In this document: positions 23,200 through 35,390 of the stretch, piece after piece
Numbering within the stretch: the stretch's first letter is position 1
Layout: each line of letters opens with the position of its first letter
NCBI GenBank assembly: GCA_026260175.1
Contig: JAKCWW010000165.1
Location: 49,997-106,130 of the forward strand
DNA from: Reticulitermes lucifugus
Taxonomy: Eukaryota > Arthropoda > Insecta > Blattodea > Rhinotermitidae
Length of the DNA stretch: 56,134 bases
Direction: 5' to 3'
Position numbers and translations under genes: made by a program
Notes under the pieces: model-generated
Databases searched by the model: none
What the model was told of the DNA's origin: nothing
Seen by the model: the letters and a program-made list of their open reading frames with translations, nothing else

Positions 23200-23560
23200 T
23201 ATATGGCCAGAAACGCCACACCTTTATTGGAACCCCAAGTTTATTATCGTGTTCATAAGATTCCGTCACTGGATACAGTCCACACTATCACGCCCAGTTT
23301 CTTTAACATCCATTTTAATTAACGTTCCCTTCTACATCTAAGTATTCCAGAGGTCTCCAGATATCAAGTGTTCTGGTTATGCATTTATCAGCTCCCCCAT
23401 GCGTGGCCTAAGTTTCTCCTATTACATTCACCGTTACATGATATTCGTAACGATATCTGGTACAGAGAACAAATTATAAACTTCCTAAATCTTACCAAAG
23501 TACAAATCTGTTTACTTTGGTACATATGTAGCTACCAATGTCTCGGAAAAACGTGTCGTC
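23200..23560 (-). pseudogene. LINE 3' tail fragment
   Basis: The antisense order AAGTTTATTATCGTGTTCAT, GGATACAGTCCACACTAT, AACATCCATTTTAATTAACG, TCTACATCTAAGTATTCCAG, ATGCATTTATCAGCTCCCCC parallels 8200-8410 block by block. It represents the GRPRRRWEDNIKMDL to NLRVP region of the LINE C-terminus. No continuous frame remains. Confidence 0.6.
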
Positions 23561-25304
23561 CCCACCTTCTACACAGAACAGAGAGGAAGCAGATTCCTCC
23601 AGTACTTTGACGCGTAGGCCTACCCAACGAACTGGAAGGCGTCACATTGCAAAATACAATGGACCTTACACTCACCGTCGGGAGGAAACCTTGCCACACA
23701 CATAGCCTAAATTTCCATTTTACGCAATTTTCTCCATTATCCTGTTTTTACTGTCTTAGGTTCAAACACCCTATCCAAGATCTTTGTTCTCAAAAATATG
23801 CAAATAACACATGAGCAAGTTATGTGTCTTGTCTAACTAAAATACATCAACATGAGCAAGTGTCCTAAAATAAAGGGACACATGAAAAATTGCCCGAGCA
23901 AATATTTCATTGAATCATTTAGCCGATCCCTCTTGTGCCACAGTAAAACTGTACGACTCTGAGACTCAGACACTGGCCGCCTCTGACTTTCTATTGTGGG
24001 AAATAATCACTTTAAACTCATATAACTGCAGCCACCCCTTCGACTTCTCAGAGCAGAAAATAACGGTTACATTACGTACGTATGTTGTAGTTCATCACAT
24101 AAATCAAATTACAAGCAGCAATGAATGAGTCAATGAGCCCGACTGTCTTATCATGTGGGGCTGCAGAGCACACATTTCATTACGGTCCCTTAAGTGCAAT
24201 CGTTCCTACCGTAATTCATGATATAAACTGCGATACCAACGGAAATTAAAGTACAGACTCATCCGCCTTTATAAAGTCAGACACAAGAAAGGATATATTC
24301 ATCTCTGCGTCTGGGCCAAGAAATTTATTAAAGTTTGTGTCATAATGTGAACAACAAGTTAGGAAACATTAAGCATAGCATTATAAATTCTGGCAAGTTT
24401 GTTACCTTTTTTCAGGCGTTACGAAACCCTTATTACATAGGGAAAGATTGCAATTTGCACCAAATATATTTCATTTTCTCTTTCTTCGAAATGTATTTCG
24501 TTGTGTACATATTTAGCACGTTATATGTTCGAGATGGACACAAAAACACACGCAGACCTTCACATGAAGGGTCGTTTATTATTGTTACATTAACGAAAAG
24601 TGGAAAGCACTATACCTCGATTGTGCTTCGTAAACCTCCCTAACATAAAATTTCACAAAATTCTGTTCTGTGGTTCTGCAGTTGTCACATGCGAATAGAC
24701 AGACAGACATGGCAAAGGTAATATTAGGATTTTTGCAACTTCTTTTGCGAACTCACCAAAACTGTAAGCTTTCCCGAATTTACGATCGTCGACACCAGTG
24801 TCCACATGAAGTCCTCTTACATATGTGGTTGCGTGCTCGAACTATATTTCGAAAATGGGTGTTGGTCCGTATGGTTGCTGTGTTGTCTTATGGCGATAAG
24901 GGCCGTATGAAGGATTGACCTCATAGTCAAGGCGTCGTGCCGACTGTCTGACCACAACTTTGGAAACTGCTATAATTACAGGAGGACTCTAACTTGGCAG
25001 TAGCGCCACGACCTAAGAAGTCAAGTTTTTTTTTGCTTTATTTCGTGACAATGAGTCAGCTGCATACATACATCAGCATATACCGTCGAATGGAAAGAAG
25101 GCTGTGAATTATGAACTGAGAAGAATCTGGAACCAGTCGTAGCTTAATTTAGATAACATTCCAGCATTTTCCAGGACGAAATGTTGAAAATCGCGAAAAT
25201 CCCAAAACGACGGAGGACTCTTTACCGAGAATCGAAATCCGGACGTCCCAGATATGAAGGAGTTTTAACCACTCTATCGTTGTATGTGGTACAACATAAG
25301 CGAA
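23561..25304. other. Unassigned stretch
   Basis: No gene recognised. GAAGGCGTCACATTGC near 23636-23651 may be a lone foldback end. Confidence 0.4.
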
Positions 25305-25385
25305 GAAAAGAGAGGAAAGGAGGCGAGAGAGAGGGAGAGAGGAGAAGAAACGGTCGGAGAGAAGAAGAAAGTGGGAGACTATTTA
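25305..25385 (+). repeat. AG-rich low-complexity tract
   Basis: An irregular GA/GGAGA-rich run. The open frame through it is K/R/E-rich low complexity. Confidence 0.85.
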
Positions 25386-25930
25386 TACAAACGCCATCCC
25401 TAATCTGAACAATAATCAGTACCGCTGCACCAAGTCATACATGAACTGCTCTTTAATGCAAAGTACGTCCTTAGGTGTCCAAACTCTGACTTCTTCGAGG
25501 CAAACACTTCTAAGTTTTAATGACAAATTACACATATCTTACAGAACCACACGATAATAGCTGTTGAGTAAAATAATGAACGTGTTTTCTTCATAAATTG
25601 CCATTCCATTTGAGCAGCTCTGCGGCAGACACGTGCCAGCATATTATTTGTGTTAAGATATTATGGTCTGACTGCAAACCAAATTTAGTACATTAAAATA
25701 AATGTTTTGTATACATAATTTTATTCTGACTTAATGAATTATTTTACATATAAGATGCTTGCGAATTTTCTTTCTCACATTCGCTCGCTACAAATACAAG
25801 TTACTTCCCTCATTTCTGCTTTTCCATCAGTCTTTTTACTGAAAATCTTGTGGCAGAAATAAGACCAAAAAATGCGTAAGGTGCTGGAAGACATACGAGA
25901 TTTGGGATTATCACTCCGAGACTGATGAAG
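25386..25930. other. Unassigned stretch
   Basis: No gene or repeat recognised. Confidence 0.4.
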
Positions 25931-26066
25931 ATTCAAGCATTCAGGAATGTTAGTCCTTGTCGATAGTTAAATAATTACCGACGTTTCGGATAACCTTGTT
26001 GTATCCTTCTTCATGTCTAGCAGACTGCAGTACCTACTTACCAGTCGACTATGGCGTAACTTTGCA
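25931..26066. mobile_element. Foldback (MITE-like) element 6
   Basis: The left arm TTCAGGAATGTTAGTCCTTG and TCGATAGTTAAATAATTACCG faces the right arm TTACCAGTCGACTATGGCGT followed by AACTTTGC. The interior holds an intact ACCGACGTTTCGGATAACC followed by CCTTCTTCATG. It is preceded by CTGATGAAGATTCAAGCATTC, the same flank found at foldbacks 1 and 3. Confidence 0.6.
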
Positions 26067-27054
26067 CAAGATTAGGATCGTCAGGAACATATACGTCTAT
26101 TACTCAAAACGTTTATGAGCAGGAGAGGAATTCATTCTTTTGTAAGATTTCTACACACACGAGGAGAAATGTTTCGTATACGCTTATCTTTTTGAATTTC
26201 ATTTTTACAGTAACTGACAATAAAAGCAAAACAAATTATGTAGCCACGAAAAATATTTGTGGCTAAACTTGTAACCGCTTGCCCTTCGAACAATTTTAGC
26301 TCTTACAAAGATGGTGTGCTTTCGACACGAATACAGTCTACGGTGCTCCCCACACAGAAATGAATCACTCAGTCTAGCAATTTAAAAAAAAAGGGTAAGG
26401 AGCTTCAAAATTTTATGGCTCAGTCAGACCCTACAATTTCGGCTAGGAGTTAAAATCGGGCGTTATCCATTCTAACAGAAGGTAAATTCATAAAGTGTTT
26501 TTGCATTTTGTTTATCAAAGTGTCAGGATTAATAAATACATCATATGGGATAAATGCTTAAGTGAGGCTTCCGGCCTAGCACTTAAGTTCGTAGCTTACG
26601 TTTTTCATATAAGGGTTACAACCGCAGCTGGAGGTCCTGAGAGCAGCATAGTCACACTAGAGCCATGCTTCCAAACCGTGGTCCGTGACTTTGTGGTTCT
26701 TGGAGACTTTGCGTCCTTAATAGTCTTGATGTAATGCCTACATTCCAGGACTCCGTTTTGTCGCCACAGAAGCTGGGGAAAGGAAAGAGAAAGACAGCCG
26801 CCGAACTCAGTCCCGAAATGTACATGTTGCATTCTAGTCCATGATACCATATAACCTTGTACGTAGTTCCAAAGTTTTGAAAAATCTACTCTCTCCTTCT
26901 ACAGCATATATGTTACTTTCACTTTTAAAATGTGGGCACTGTGTTTGTCCGAAATGTTTGTACCAATGTTAACAGGCCACACTGTGTCATAACTCACAAA
27001 AACACAATATAAATGTTCACTAGTGTGAAAACCTCAAATCTTGTACAAACCTTG
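26067..27054. other. Unassigned stretch
   Basis: No gene recognised. CTTCCAAACCGTGGTCCGTG near 26670-26689 faintly resembles hAT termini, but no partner end was found. Confidence 0.4.
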
Positions 27055-27215
27055 CTCTTGGTAAGATACGGCTGGGCCTACAAATCTATAAGTCAGGTCT
27101 GATTGACGACTAGGAGCTGGATTACCATGATTCGATTCCCGGAAAGGCAAGCAGTATTCTCTTGACCACCACGTCCATATGGGTCTCATGCAACCCCATA
27201 TACTGTGTACAAAAC
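27055..27215 (+). mobile_element. SINE E copy
   Basis: A tRNA-like head GATTGACGACTAGGAGCTGG is followed by the B-box-like GATTCGATTCC (27129-27139). The head pairs by similarity with the minus-strand copy at 15440-15638. The 3' end is uncertain. Confidence 0.45.
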
Positions 27216-27503
27216 GATCCCTTTCAACGGAAGTAAATTTGTCCGGGCATGAAAGTGACAATCCATCGCCGTGTTTCTGAATTTGTCCAGCTTATCTCAG
27301 CTTCCTAATAATTCCTTCTTAGTTTCGGAACATCATTCACGAGATCACAGAGTTTAGCAGCAGTGCCAATAATCGACTGCACAGGTATACATTATTTGTT
27401 TGCGTATTTCGTTAGCCGTAACCTTATTGTATCCAGATATTCTTAAACAAAATTTAAAGACGTTAATGAGGCCTGTACTTTATCCAATGTACTAATTTTT
27501 CTG

Positions 27504-27761
27504 TGGGCCGGGATAGCTCAGTAGGTATATCGACTTGCTACGGCGTAGACGTTTCGGGGATTGAATCCCGGTGTGGGCGAGGTTTTCCGTGCCTGTCCAG
27601 ACCGGCTCTGGGGCCCACCCCTGTAAAATGGGTACCGCGTCTCCCCCGGGGGTAAAGCGGCCGGGTCCTAGCTTCAACCACCAACCCCCATCTAGCGCCG
27701 AGATTAAAGAAATGGTAGAGCTATACATCTACCCCACCCCCCTCTGGGGCTTCACGGCCTT
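27504..27761 (+). mobile_element. SINE A, full length, with target duplication
   Basis: This is the best copy of SINE A. It has a tRNA-derived head GGGCCGGGATAGCTCAG, an exact pol III A box TAGCTCAGTAGG (27514-27525), and a B box GGATTGAATCC (27558-27568). The body contains CCAGACCGGCTCTGGGGCCC and GGGGGTAAAGCGGCCGGGTC, and the tail CCCCCATCTAGCGCCGAG. It is flanked by TACTAATTTTTCTG (27490-27503) and TACTAGTTTTTCTG (27762-27775), a 14-bp duplication with one change. SINE A would be copied by a partner LINE's enzymes. Confidence 0.85.
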
Positions 27762-28737
27762 TACTAGTTTTTCTGCGACGTTGAAAAATATGGGATATGT
27801 CGACTTCATTGTCAGGTAAAGCAACATTACGTTTGACCTGTACAAACTAAAGAAAATTCCATTCAAAACTTTTAATGTAGGTCCCGATCCAAAATACTAA
27901 TTTTCTTCAAGTGTATTATATGATTTGAAGCTGAAACGTGCAGATGTCTACAGACTTAAGGCGCTACAAGTAAAAAGCACATAAAATTAGACCCACGTGT
28001 GAATATACTACCTCATAAATTTAGGAGGCACATAAAACAACATTTTATTAACAGCTCTTACGATATAGTATGACACGTTACATTGCTATGACGTTTAAAT
28101 GTCACCAGCTACTAATATATTTAAAACCTTCGTTGTGTTTACTTCATCGTGCATGTCTTCTCTGTTTTACAGATACAAAGCTTCATGTGATAAGGATTCC
28201 AAGACGTTTCTAACTTCAAACCCTTATTTTTTAAATAAGTTTACCTCAGTTTACGCAGACAAGCACGAGTACCAGTTTGCTCTCTTGATATGTTTCCTTT
28301 CCTTGTCAATATCGCGATATAGCGTACGGTAGAAACCACTTTAAAGAGTAATAAAACTAAAGTTAAAGAACTGAAGTTTTCTGGTTTGCCTGTAACTAAA
28401 AATAAATTTGGAATGAAAATCAAACCGCATCCAAAATTCCACTGCGATTAATGCAATAACCTATAGCTTAAGAGCCCTGACCACAACATATAGCAAGATC
28501 AGGGAGTAAATTTCGTAACAAGTGCTCCGTGATAGGTTCGTGATATGATAATAGAGCAAAGTTACATTTTAGGTGTGCTCGCATCCCTGCTGAGGTCCTA
28601 TTAAAATCGCTCTGTTCGTCCGTCTCTACAGGTTTAACAACTGGAGGTAGGCTAAACTGGTTTTTAACAAAGTACACATTGGAGCATTTTACGAAACACT
28701 GTCGGGTCGTTTAAATTTGCGTTTGACACCATAAAGT
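27762..28737. other. Unassigned stretch
   Basis: No gene or repeat recognised. Confidence 0.4.
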
Positions 28738-28974
28738 CTGAGATGAACCTGAATTATGTTTAAAGATTCAGTTCGTACCGCGTAGTAAAGAGGCTCCGTC
28801 TGCGTTATTCTCGTGCAAGTAAAAACCAATCGGTTAGTGCTGTATACGGAAATAAACTCTGTTTATTTTGAGATCCATACAGAACACATAAACGCATTCT
28901 GTGAGCTGAAGGTAAACTTTTTTAATATTAAATCTGGTGGTGTGTACAGCAACCACTAGGCTTTAACGGGTTAG
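28738..28974 (+). repeat. Unnamed dispersed repeat R1, copy 3
   Basis: The most complete R1 copy: AAAGATTCAGTTCGTACCGC, GTAGTAAA, CTGTATACGGAAATAAACTC, GAGATCCATACAGAACACAT, GCATTCTGTGAGCTGAAG, TTTTTTAATATTAAATCTGG, ACCACTAGGCTTTAACGGG and TTAGG. No coding capacity. Confidence 0.5.
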
Positions 28975-29142
28975 GCCGCTGTACGTACATGCTTTCCTGC
29001 ACGCATCTCGAGCCCAACTCCTTAAGTGTTTATCAAAGCAAAACATGTTTCGAAAGAACATTGTAGAAGAGAATGAATCAAACATCTTGAATTCTGCACA
29101 CGTTTCCGGAAGTCGTGTTTGCAAAATAAGTAAACGTCATTA

Positions 29143-29418
29143 GGGCCGAGCCATGGCTCAGGCGGTTAGTCGCCGGCCTCTCACCGCGGAGGACCGGGTT
29201 CGATTCCGGGTCAGTCCATGTTGGATTTGTGGTGGACAAAGTGGCACTGGGACAGGTTTTTCCAGGAGTACTTCGGTTTTCCCCTGTCAATTTCATTCCA
29301 CCGGGGCTCCATTATAAGGAAAAACGAAAAAACTAATCATCTTCATCACAGGGTTGTACAATAAGCCTCAAGGCTGCGGTGCGTCGTAGCATCTGCTGCG
29401 GGGCCCTTCACAAAGAAA
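29143..29418 (+). mobile_element. SINE B, full length
   Basis: This is the best copy of SINE B. The tRNA-derived head is GGGCCGAGCCATGGCTCAGG, with A box TGGCTCAGGCGG and B box GGTTCGATTCC. The body carries TGGATTTGTGGTGGACAAAG, GTGGCACTGGGACAGG, CATTCCACCGGGGCTCCATT and the tail AATAAGCCTCAAGGCTGCGG, GCATCTGCTGCGGGGCCCTT. It is flanked by GTCATTA at 29136-29142 and 29419-29425. The minus-strand open frame across it is a by-product of the SINE, not a gene. Confidence 0.85.
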
Positions 29419-29425
29419 GTCATTA

Positions 29426-30737
29426 AACATACGCGTACATGCATTACCGAACTTGTCGGATATGGAAAACGCAGTACTCATCTTAACCAAACATACACAC
29501 CTCGACACATAAAAACAAGGTCTTTGCTGAGTTTAGAATACTCGTACTTTTAAAACTTCTAATGCGTTGCTCTTAACAGAATACTACTTTCAAGAATACT
29601 CCTATATTAAACAATACATTGTTTATATTCTGTTCAGCATAACCACTAAGTGAATAATGTTTCAATCATCTTAGTTCTTTTGTTCAGAGATGCGCAATGA
29701 AAGAAACGAAATACATTTCTCTTTTATTACGATAAACGCGAAAGGCATGACTGCTAGCATAATTCCTTCTGCCGGACGCACCTGTTAAGTGCACAGTGCA
29801 CATTTTTACTAACATTTTACAAATTACCTCTGTCACTTATTTAATATCAACTGGACATACACGGATAAAGTCAGTCAAAACACAACACTTTCGTTTTGAC
29901 TGGCTTCAACTGTGCATATCTAGTTCATTAACACAATGGGATGACCTCTCCAAAGAGTATTTAACATCAATACACGGATCCCTGCAAACGTCAGTTAAAC
30001 ACACGAAACGTGTGGGATAAAATATATCCCGGTATTTATTCGGACCGGTTACATCCCAGATCCTATTCTATTGCCTTATCGCTATACCCACTTGCTCCTT
30101 CTTCAGGACGTGTTATGGCACTCTACAAACACACATTGATATGTGATGATGGGAATGCCATAAGCCTATTCTTCGCAGGTACGCTAGAAGATCCCATGCG
30201 TGACGTCATGCTTTTCCACCTACGTAACAAGTCGTCTTAGTCGTAAAAGTCACTATATAGTGTACGATTATCTTGTCAACGATGACTGTCCTTTGACCGC
30301 AACTTCACAGTAAAGAAGAAAAATTTTGTAACACAAGAGATAAATTTTCCAGAAGATTAATTTTCTTACTCGTTTCAAGCTTCGCCTTTAATTATAATTT
30401 TAGGACATTAAATCAGTTTGGGCCAAAACATATTCCTTCCCCAGCCTTTGCAGTTTATTATTCTGTAATCATGTTACCATTTGACGCCAAATTATATGAA
30501 CTAGAGATAGCGGCGTCGTTAAATAAGCCCTAAAAATAAGAATTAAATAAAACAATGGGCTCAGGTTAAGCTCCATTTTTATCATTGGCAGCCTCGTATC
30601 CTTACGATAAATGTTATACTTTTTGCAGGAATGGCCTTTAAACAACGACGCACCCAACACGAATCGCAAATTTCTATTCCCCACATGACGGTCAGTCCTC
30701 GAAAAGATGAAATTAACAGTGCAGTAAAAAAGGTATA
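29426..30737. other. Unassigned stretch
   Basis: No gene or repeat recognised. Several short frames lack recognisable domains. Confidence 0.4.
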
Positions 30738-31010
30738 GATGTGCCTCTCCGGGCCATGAAGGCATATAGGGAGAATATAAGTACAGCTGTACTCATTCTT
30801 AACCTTGGCACTAAAAGAGAGGTTACTGATCAACATTATTCCCCGGCCTGTTTACTCCCTGGGAAGTACGAAGTTTCCCCATTGCATACGAGGCTGCGTG
30901 GTCACTGGAGCCGGTCTGGACAAATTGGAGAAGAGAATTTCTTGTCCCTGACAGGACTGGAACAACAGATCCTCCAGCCTGTAGCCTAGTCACTACACCA
31001 ACTATCCCAT
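30738..31010 (-). mobile_element. SINE A copy
   Basis: The antisense order of SINE A is complete: GCCTCTCCGGGCCATGAAGG (3' tail), CATTCTTAACCTTGGCACTA, CCCCGGCCTGTTTACTCCC, GGAGCCGGTCTGGACAAAT, GACTGGAACAACAGATCC (B-box region, decayed), and ACTACACCAACTATCCCA (antisense of the A box). Diverged from the copy at 27504. Confidence 0.7.
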
Positions 31011-31469
31011 TTCCTGAACAGTGTAGTAACGGAATCCTAAAAAGAGAATATAATAATATTTAATCGAAAACCTATATACTGCCGACCCCTAAATTAAAAT
31101 TCTCGAAAGTGCCCTCCTCAGACCGCAGACAAAAGTCCCATATTTCGACGCCCTGCACGTCTCCCTCTAGTTGCTACGCTTCTCTCTCCAGCTTATTTTC
31201 GTATATTCCCCTCTAGTCGTGTAACCATTACGTTCACGCAAATGTTTGTGATGAAAACATTTCTTTAGTGACAAGAATTGCGGGCTGGTTGACAGAGTCC
31301 AGAGGGGGCTGGAAGAAAATAAAACCGTACATAGTAAAGTGGAAACCTCAAACGCTCTTGTCCCCACCATCCGTCATACTTCTTTCAGCGGCGTCATTGT
31401 AATACATTACTCCCACTTATATTTATTACGCACAGCCAAACGACAATGTCGTTATCCCCACCAAGTACA
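31011..31469. other. Unassigned stretch
   Basis: No gene or repeat recognised. Confidence 0.4.
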
Positions 31470-31655
31470 GTTTTCTCAGGCTGTAAGGCTTCTGAATTGC
31501 TTTCGGAAAGGGACAGGTTGTGGCCGGTTCGAATCTCACCCTAGACATGATTATTCTGAGGTATTTCACGTGTTTCCTCAATCCTACCAGGTAAATTTCG
31601 GGACAGCACTTGATATTATAACACACCCGCTTCCTTCCACAGTCATTCCAATTAA
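31470..31655 (+). mobile_element. SINE D copy (best preserved)
   Basis: The tRNA-like head CTGTAAGGCTTCTGAATTGC leads to TTTCGGAAAGGG and the B box GGTTCGAATCT (31526-31536). The body follows: GACATGATTATTCTGAGG, CGTGTTTCCTCAATCC, GGTAAATTTCGGGACAGCAC, CCGCTTCCTTCCACAGTC. Confidence 0.6.
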
Positions 31656-32649
31656 TTATTCATCGTCATCCAAACATTCGATGCTACATACTCACAGTCT
31701 TTATTTACTGACAGCTAACTACGAATAAATAAACAAATGTATTTCCCCGCGAAGCATTATCAGCCTCTTCTGTGGGTCATATTTACCTTTACCAGCGCAA
31801 GCCAATGCGAATATTCAGCCAACGAGGCCTAATACACCAACGATTGTTCTACTGTGTGTGTTTAAAACGGCGCGAACAGCATGATGATGAAGAAGTGTCC
31901 ATGATAAGAATGTCGGATAAATTAGCCTTAATATCCGGTTCACGATCACGTAATCAACACAGATGTGTAGCTCTTTAGTGAGGGACTCAGTATATTTAGA
32001 TTCTAGTCAACAGCCCCATCTCTCAGACGATAATATTACACAATCAGAATGCATGAAAGTACAAAGTATTTCCGGTACACATCCTCACTATCACAGCCAC
32101 AATGTTACAAACACAGATGAGCACGTATGCCACAAAAGTCACATGATACCTTCTCTCATCCCATTATTAAAAAGTAACGACAACATTTTAGACATTTGAA
32201 AAGTCTGTTATGCTACAGTACTCAGGGAGATGAACTTCGTTCAACAAAAGCATCCCCCTCCGTCAAAAAGGAGGAAAAGAAGAGAGCGGGCATGGGAGTT
32301 TAAGGGCAACGCTTGGATAAGAACTACTTTAAAGTAACTATAGTCAGGTAGAGGGAAGCTCTAATATAAACTCCGTTCACACTTGAACGGAAAAGTTTTA
32401 AGCATAACATAGGCTACAGACAGAAAATAATTTCTTCGTATGTGCAACACTTCTGCCCACGGAAAAATTCTGCGACCTAAATCTATAACAACACGCGAAA
32501 GTTGCTAAATTTCTAGGGTCGTTTATTGTTACCATCTTCTATTCCTTTTGTAACTACCACAAACCTTGCCATCTCCTTCTTCAGTCTCACAAATAGTAAC
32601 TGACAATTATGATCTTCCAAATATATTCGACGCCATAAATCACGTACAT
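31656..32649. other. Unassigned stretch
   Basis: No gene or repeat recognised. Confidence 0.4.
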
Positions 32650-32780
32650 GCAAAATACCAAGCAAGTAAGCTCAAAGGGTAAAGCGTGTGACTGGTTCAA
32701 ATTTCGGCTGGGTCATGGAGACGCCTGAATGAGGTTTTCGTGCTTCTTACTCCATTCAGGTGTGAGTCGAGACAGTACGA
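32650..32780 (+). mobile_element. SINE-like tRNA head
   Basis: TAAGCTCAAAGGGTAAAGCG resembles an A-box region, followed by the B-box-like GGTTCAAATTT (near 32695-32705). A short inverted repeat CCTGAATGAGG / CTCCATTCAGG follows. It abuts the mariner left end. Confidence 0.4.
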
Positions 32781-33640
32781 AGGTCAGTACGAAAGTAATG
32801 CCTATCTTTTTTTAATGTGGCAGCTGGTACAGTCTCTTGCCTCAACCACCGGAAACTGCAATTCCACCTCTACCAGGATCATCGGCGCTCGAGTCAGTCA
32901 CGTGCGTTCAACACAGTAACAGTGCAAAATGGCGGATGTTGTGGATGTAAGTACTAGGCCGAGAGTGCTTATTTAATTTCTTACCGCGGAAGGCTCCAGT
33001 CCGATAGAGATTCAAAGACATCAGAGAAGCGTGTATGGTGGGGATACCATAGATGTTAGCTCAGTTAGACTATGAGTCCAACGTTTAAAGAGCGGTGAAA
33101 TTGATATTGGTGACAGGCCCCGCAGCGGCCGACCAGCCACGGCAGCGACTTCTGGGACAGTGAAGGAACCTTGTTAGTGGAATTCTTTGAGAGAGGTGCC
33201 ACAATCAATTCACAGCGACATGTGCAGCCATTAAAGAAGTTCAAACAACGAAGTCGAAGGGTTCGGCCAAACAGAAAGACGAACCAAGTTCTCCTCCTGC
33301 ATGACAACTCCAGACTGCGCATCAGTCTGCGCACAAAGAAGGAAATTTCAAATATGAGGTGAACTGTTCTCTGTCATTCTCCTCACAGTCCCGATTTAGT
33401 ACCCTTCGACTTCCATCTTTTTGGCCCCCAGAATTATGTTCTCCTAGGACGCCCTTTAGCGGAAGACGATGAACTGAAACACAGCGTGCGTGAAAAGCTC
33501 CGATGCTTGATCAAATAATTTTACGCGACTGGCATAGAGTCTCTCACGCAAGGTGGAAAAAAATGTGTTGATAATGAAGTTTGTGGAAAAGTAATCTCAA
33601 CGTTGTAAAGAATGTACCCATGATGTATGTAAACTTCATT
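32781..33640 (+). pseudogene. mariner transposase relic 1
   Basis: A mariner-family (Tc1/mariner) DNA transposon relic. A terminal-repeat-like AGGTCAGTACGAAAGTAATG lies at 32781-32800. The coding start is ATG 32929. The N-terminal part reads into a FLTAEGSSPIEIHR-like segment, VYGGDTIDVSSVR, and the typical SGEIDIGDRPRSGRPAT. Stops lie at about 32974 (TAA) and 33070 (TGA). The frame then jumps at about 33172 to VEFFERGATINSQRHVQ, so the stretch holding the first catalytic Asp is missing. The second catalytic Asp is present in LLHDNS and the third in the VPFDFHLFG segment. A TGA at about 33360 replaces a usually conserved Trp. The C-terminus KKCVDNE is near 33560. No clear right terminal repeat was found. 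Non-functional. Confidence 0.85.
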
Positions 33641-34887
33641 ACAATTGTAGTAATAGTTTCTGAGATGAAAATAGGGGACCTTACTATCGTACCACCCCCT
33701 AGCTCAAATCAGGCCACTGCCACCACCTTCCATATCCTTTTCACTTCACTATTCTCAATTACAGCGTCATTAGACTACGAAGAAACCAGTATAATGCAGG
33801 CAAACAATATCAAGCAATGAACACCCATAACAGGTTGTCACGGCACTAAGCGTTTCGACGTTGATATTTTCTGTTATGACTGTCTATAGAAATTTCGGTG
33901 GAATTGCTGCTTCTGTCTCTAGACTTCCACTATAACCGACCTACCTCTTGTTGTTTTTCCCTTTTTCTCTGGTAGAACGATTACGTCCCTACTAGCTGAG
34001 ATCGGTAGATTGATGACCTCCACTCGAGGGAATCTACGTGTTGTGTGTCCAGAGGCATCTGTACCCAGCCCTCTGATTTTTTGGGGTTGAATAAATATTC
34101 GAAAGGATAAAGTTCATATTATTTTAATTGAATAAACACTTTTTCGTCACACATGGTTTTACTCATTTTCTCGCGGCACTGAGACACCTTATCACCTGGT
34201 CAACCGCCTCCGTGTATAAATAGGTATGAGCAACACACGTAAAATATTCTTATAATGGTGTTAAATTTTGCAAAACACAGTAGCAATTTACTTATAAGTA
34301 ATTTTGATGACACTACACTTCACTGTGGTCTTATTGCAGCACTCAACACATAACAATTTCTACCTTTGACTATTTGTATTAATATTTGTTTAGAAGATGC
34401 AATTTTCTCGTCCTCTTCGACTGCTGGACCAAACGAGAGAGAGAGCTGCCTACGTCGGTTTCCCGTACGCGTCCTAATTTCGAACAACTTACGAATTTTC
34501 CTATTGGTTACAATGATATGAAGAACTCCTCACAGACTACTTCAAACACAGCGACTGCAGTCCCCATGCTCCTACACCACAGTTATGGCTACCCGACCTA
34601 TCAATTTCTCAAGTTACATTTGTCTTGCAGTTTCCAAAAGTCCTTTCTCCCCCCATTTCCTGTCCGGTCACTGGCTGCTAGTCACTTGCCTTCTCTCTAA
34701 ACATTACATATGGTGCGGTTTATCTTACTTATCCACAACAAAATACAAATTCTCTAAATTAATTTACATTCCCTATTTCTCTAAAACTCGAACCCTGTCC
34801 GTACGGTTACACTACGCTGAGGATTAAGAAAGAAGGTTCCTCCGAAACGTCAGTAGCTACCCATAAGGCTACTAATTCCATGGAGCG
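33641..34887. other. Unassigned stretch with one foldback-like motif
   Basis: No gene recognised. TCCTCCGAAACGTCAGTAGC (34829-34848) is a lone copy of the CCGAAACGTCGGTA motif found in the foldbacks. Confidence 0.4.
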
Positions 34888-35390
34888 GAATCCTTCTCGA
34901 GAAGCCAACACTTGCTCAGCCAGTCAAGAAATTTGCCGCATTTAATGCACGCCCGAAGTCCATTATCTTTTTCTGAAGTGCCTACCACTTGTCTCTATTG
35001 CGAGCCAGATCAATCCAGTCAACACCGTCCCATTCTATTTATTTAAGACCCATTTTAATATTATCCTCACATCTACGCCTATGTGTTCCAGGTGGTCTCT
35101 TTTCTTCAGGCTTCCCATGGAAACTCTGTATTCATCTTCCTTCTCCCCGACATGTGCCTTTGCACAGCCTATTTCATCTTCCTTGATTTGTTCACCCGAA
35201 TAATGTTTGGTGACCAATAAAAATCACGGAGTTCGTCTTTATGCAATTTATTCCAGTCTCATTACTTCCTGCCTCTTAGGCCCAAATAACCTCAACACCC
35301 CATTCTCGAACACCCTCAGTCTCTGATCTTTCCCCAGTATGAGAGACCAAGCTGCACACTATAAGAAATGGCAGGAAAAATTATATATAT
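34888..35390 (-). pseudogene. LINE 3' end, decayed
   Basis: The minus strand gives CSRMGC-GYLGLRG-type sequence, HKDELRDFYWSPNIIRV and NKSRKMK-AV, then THRRRCEDNIKMGLK (the GRPRRRWEDNIKMDL site). Near the end come the VNTVMNLRV-equivalent nucleotides and the KCGKFLDWLSKC equivalent of YNAGNFLTS. Frames are broken several times. It is one of the longer tails and shows the same 3' order as 8100-8600. Confidence 0.7.

Noticed and set aside
26670..26720. hAT terminus near CTTCCAAACCGTGGTCCGTG
   Set aside because: Too short a resemblance and no second end within several hundred bases.
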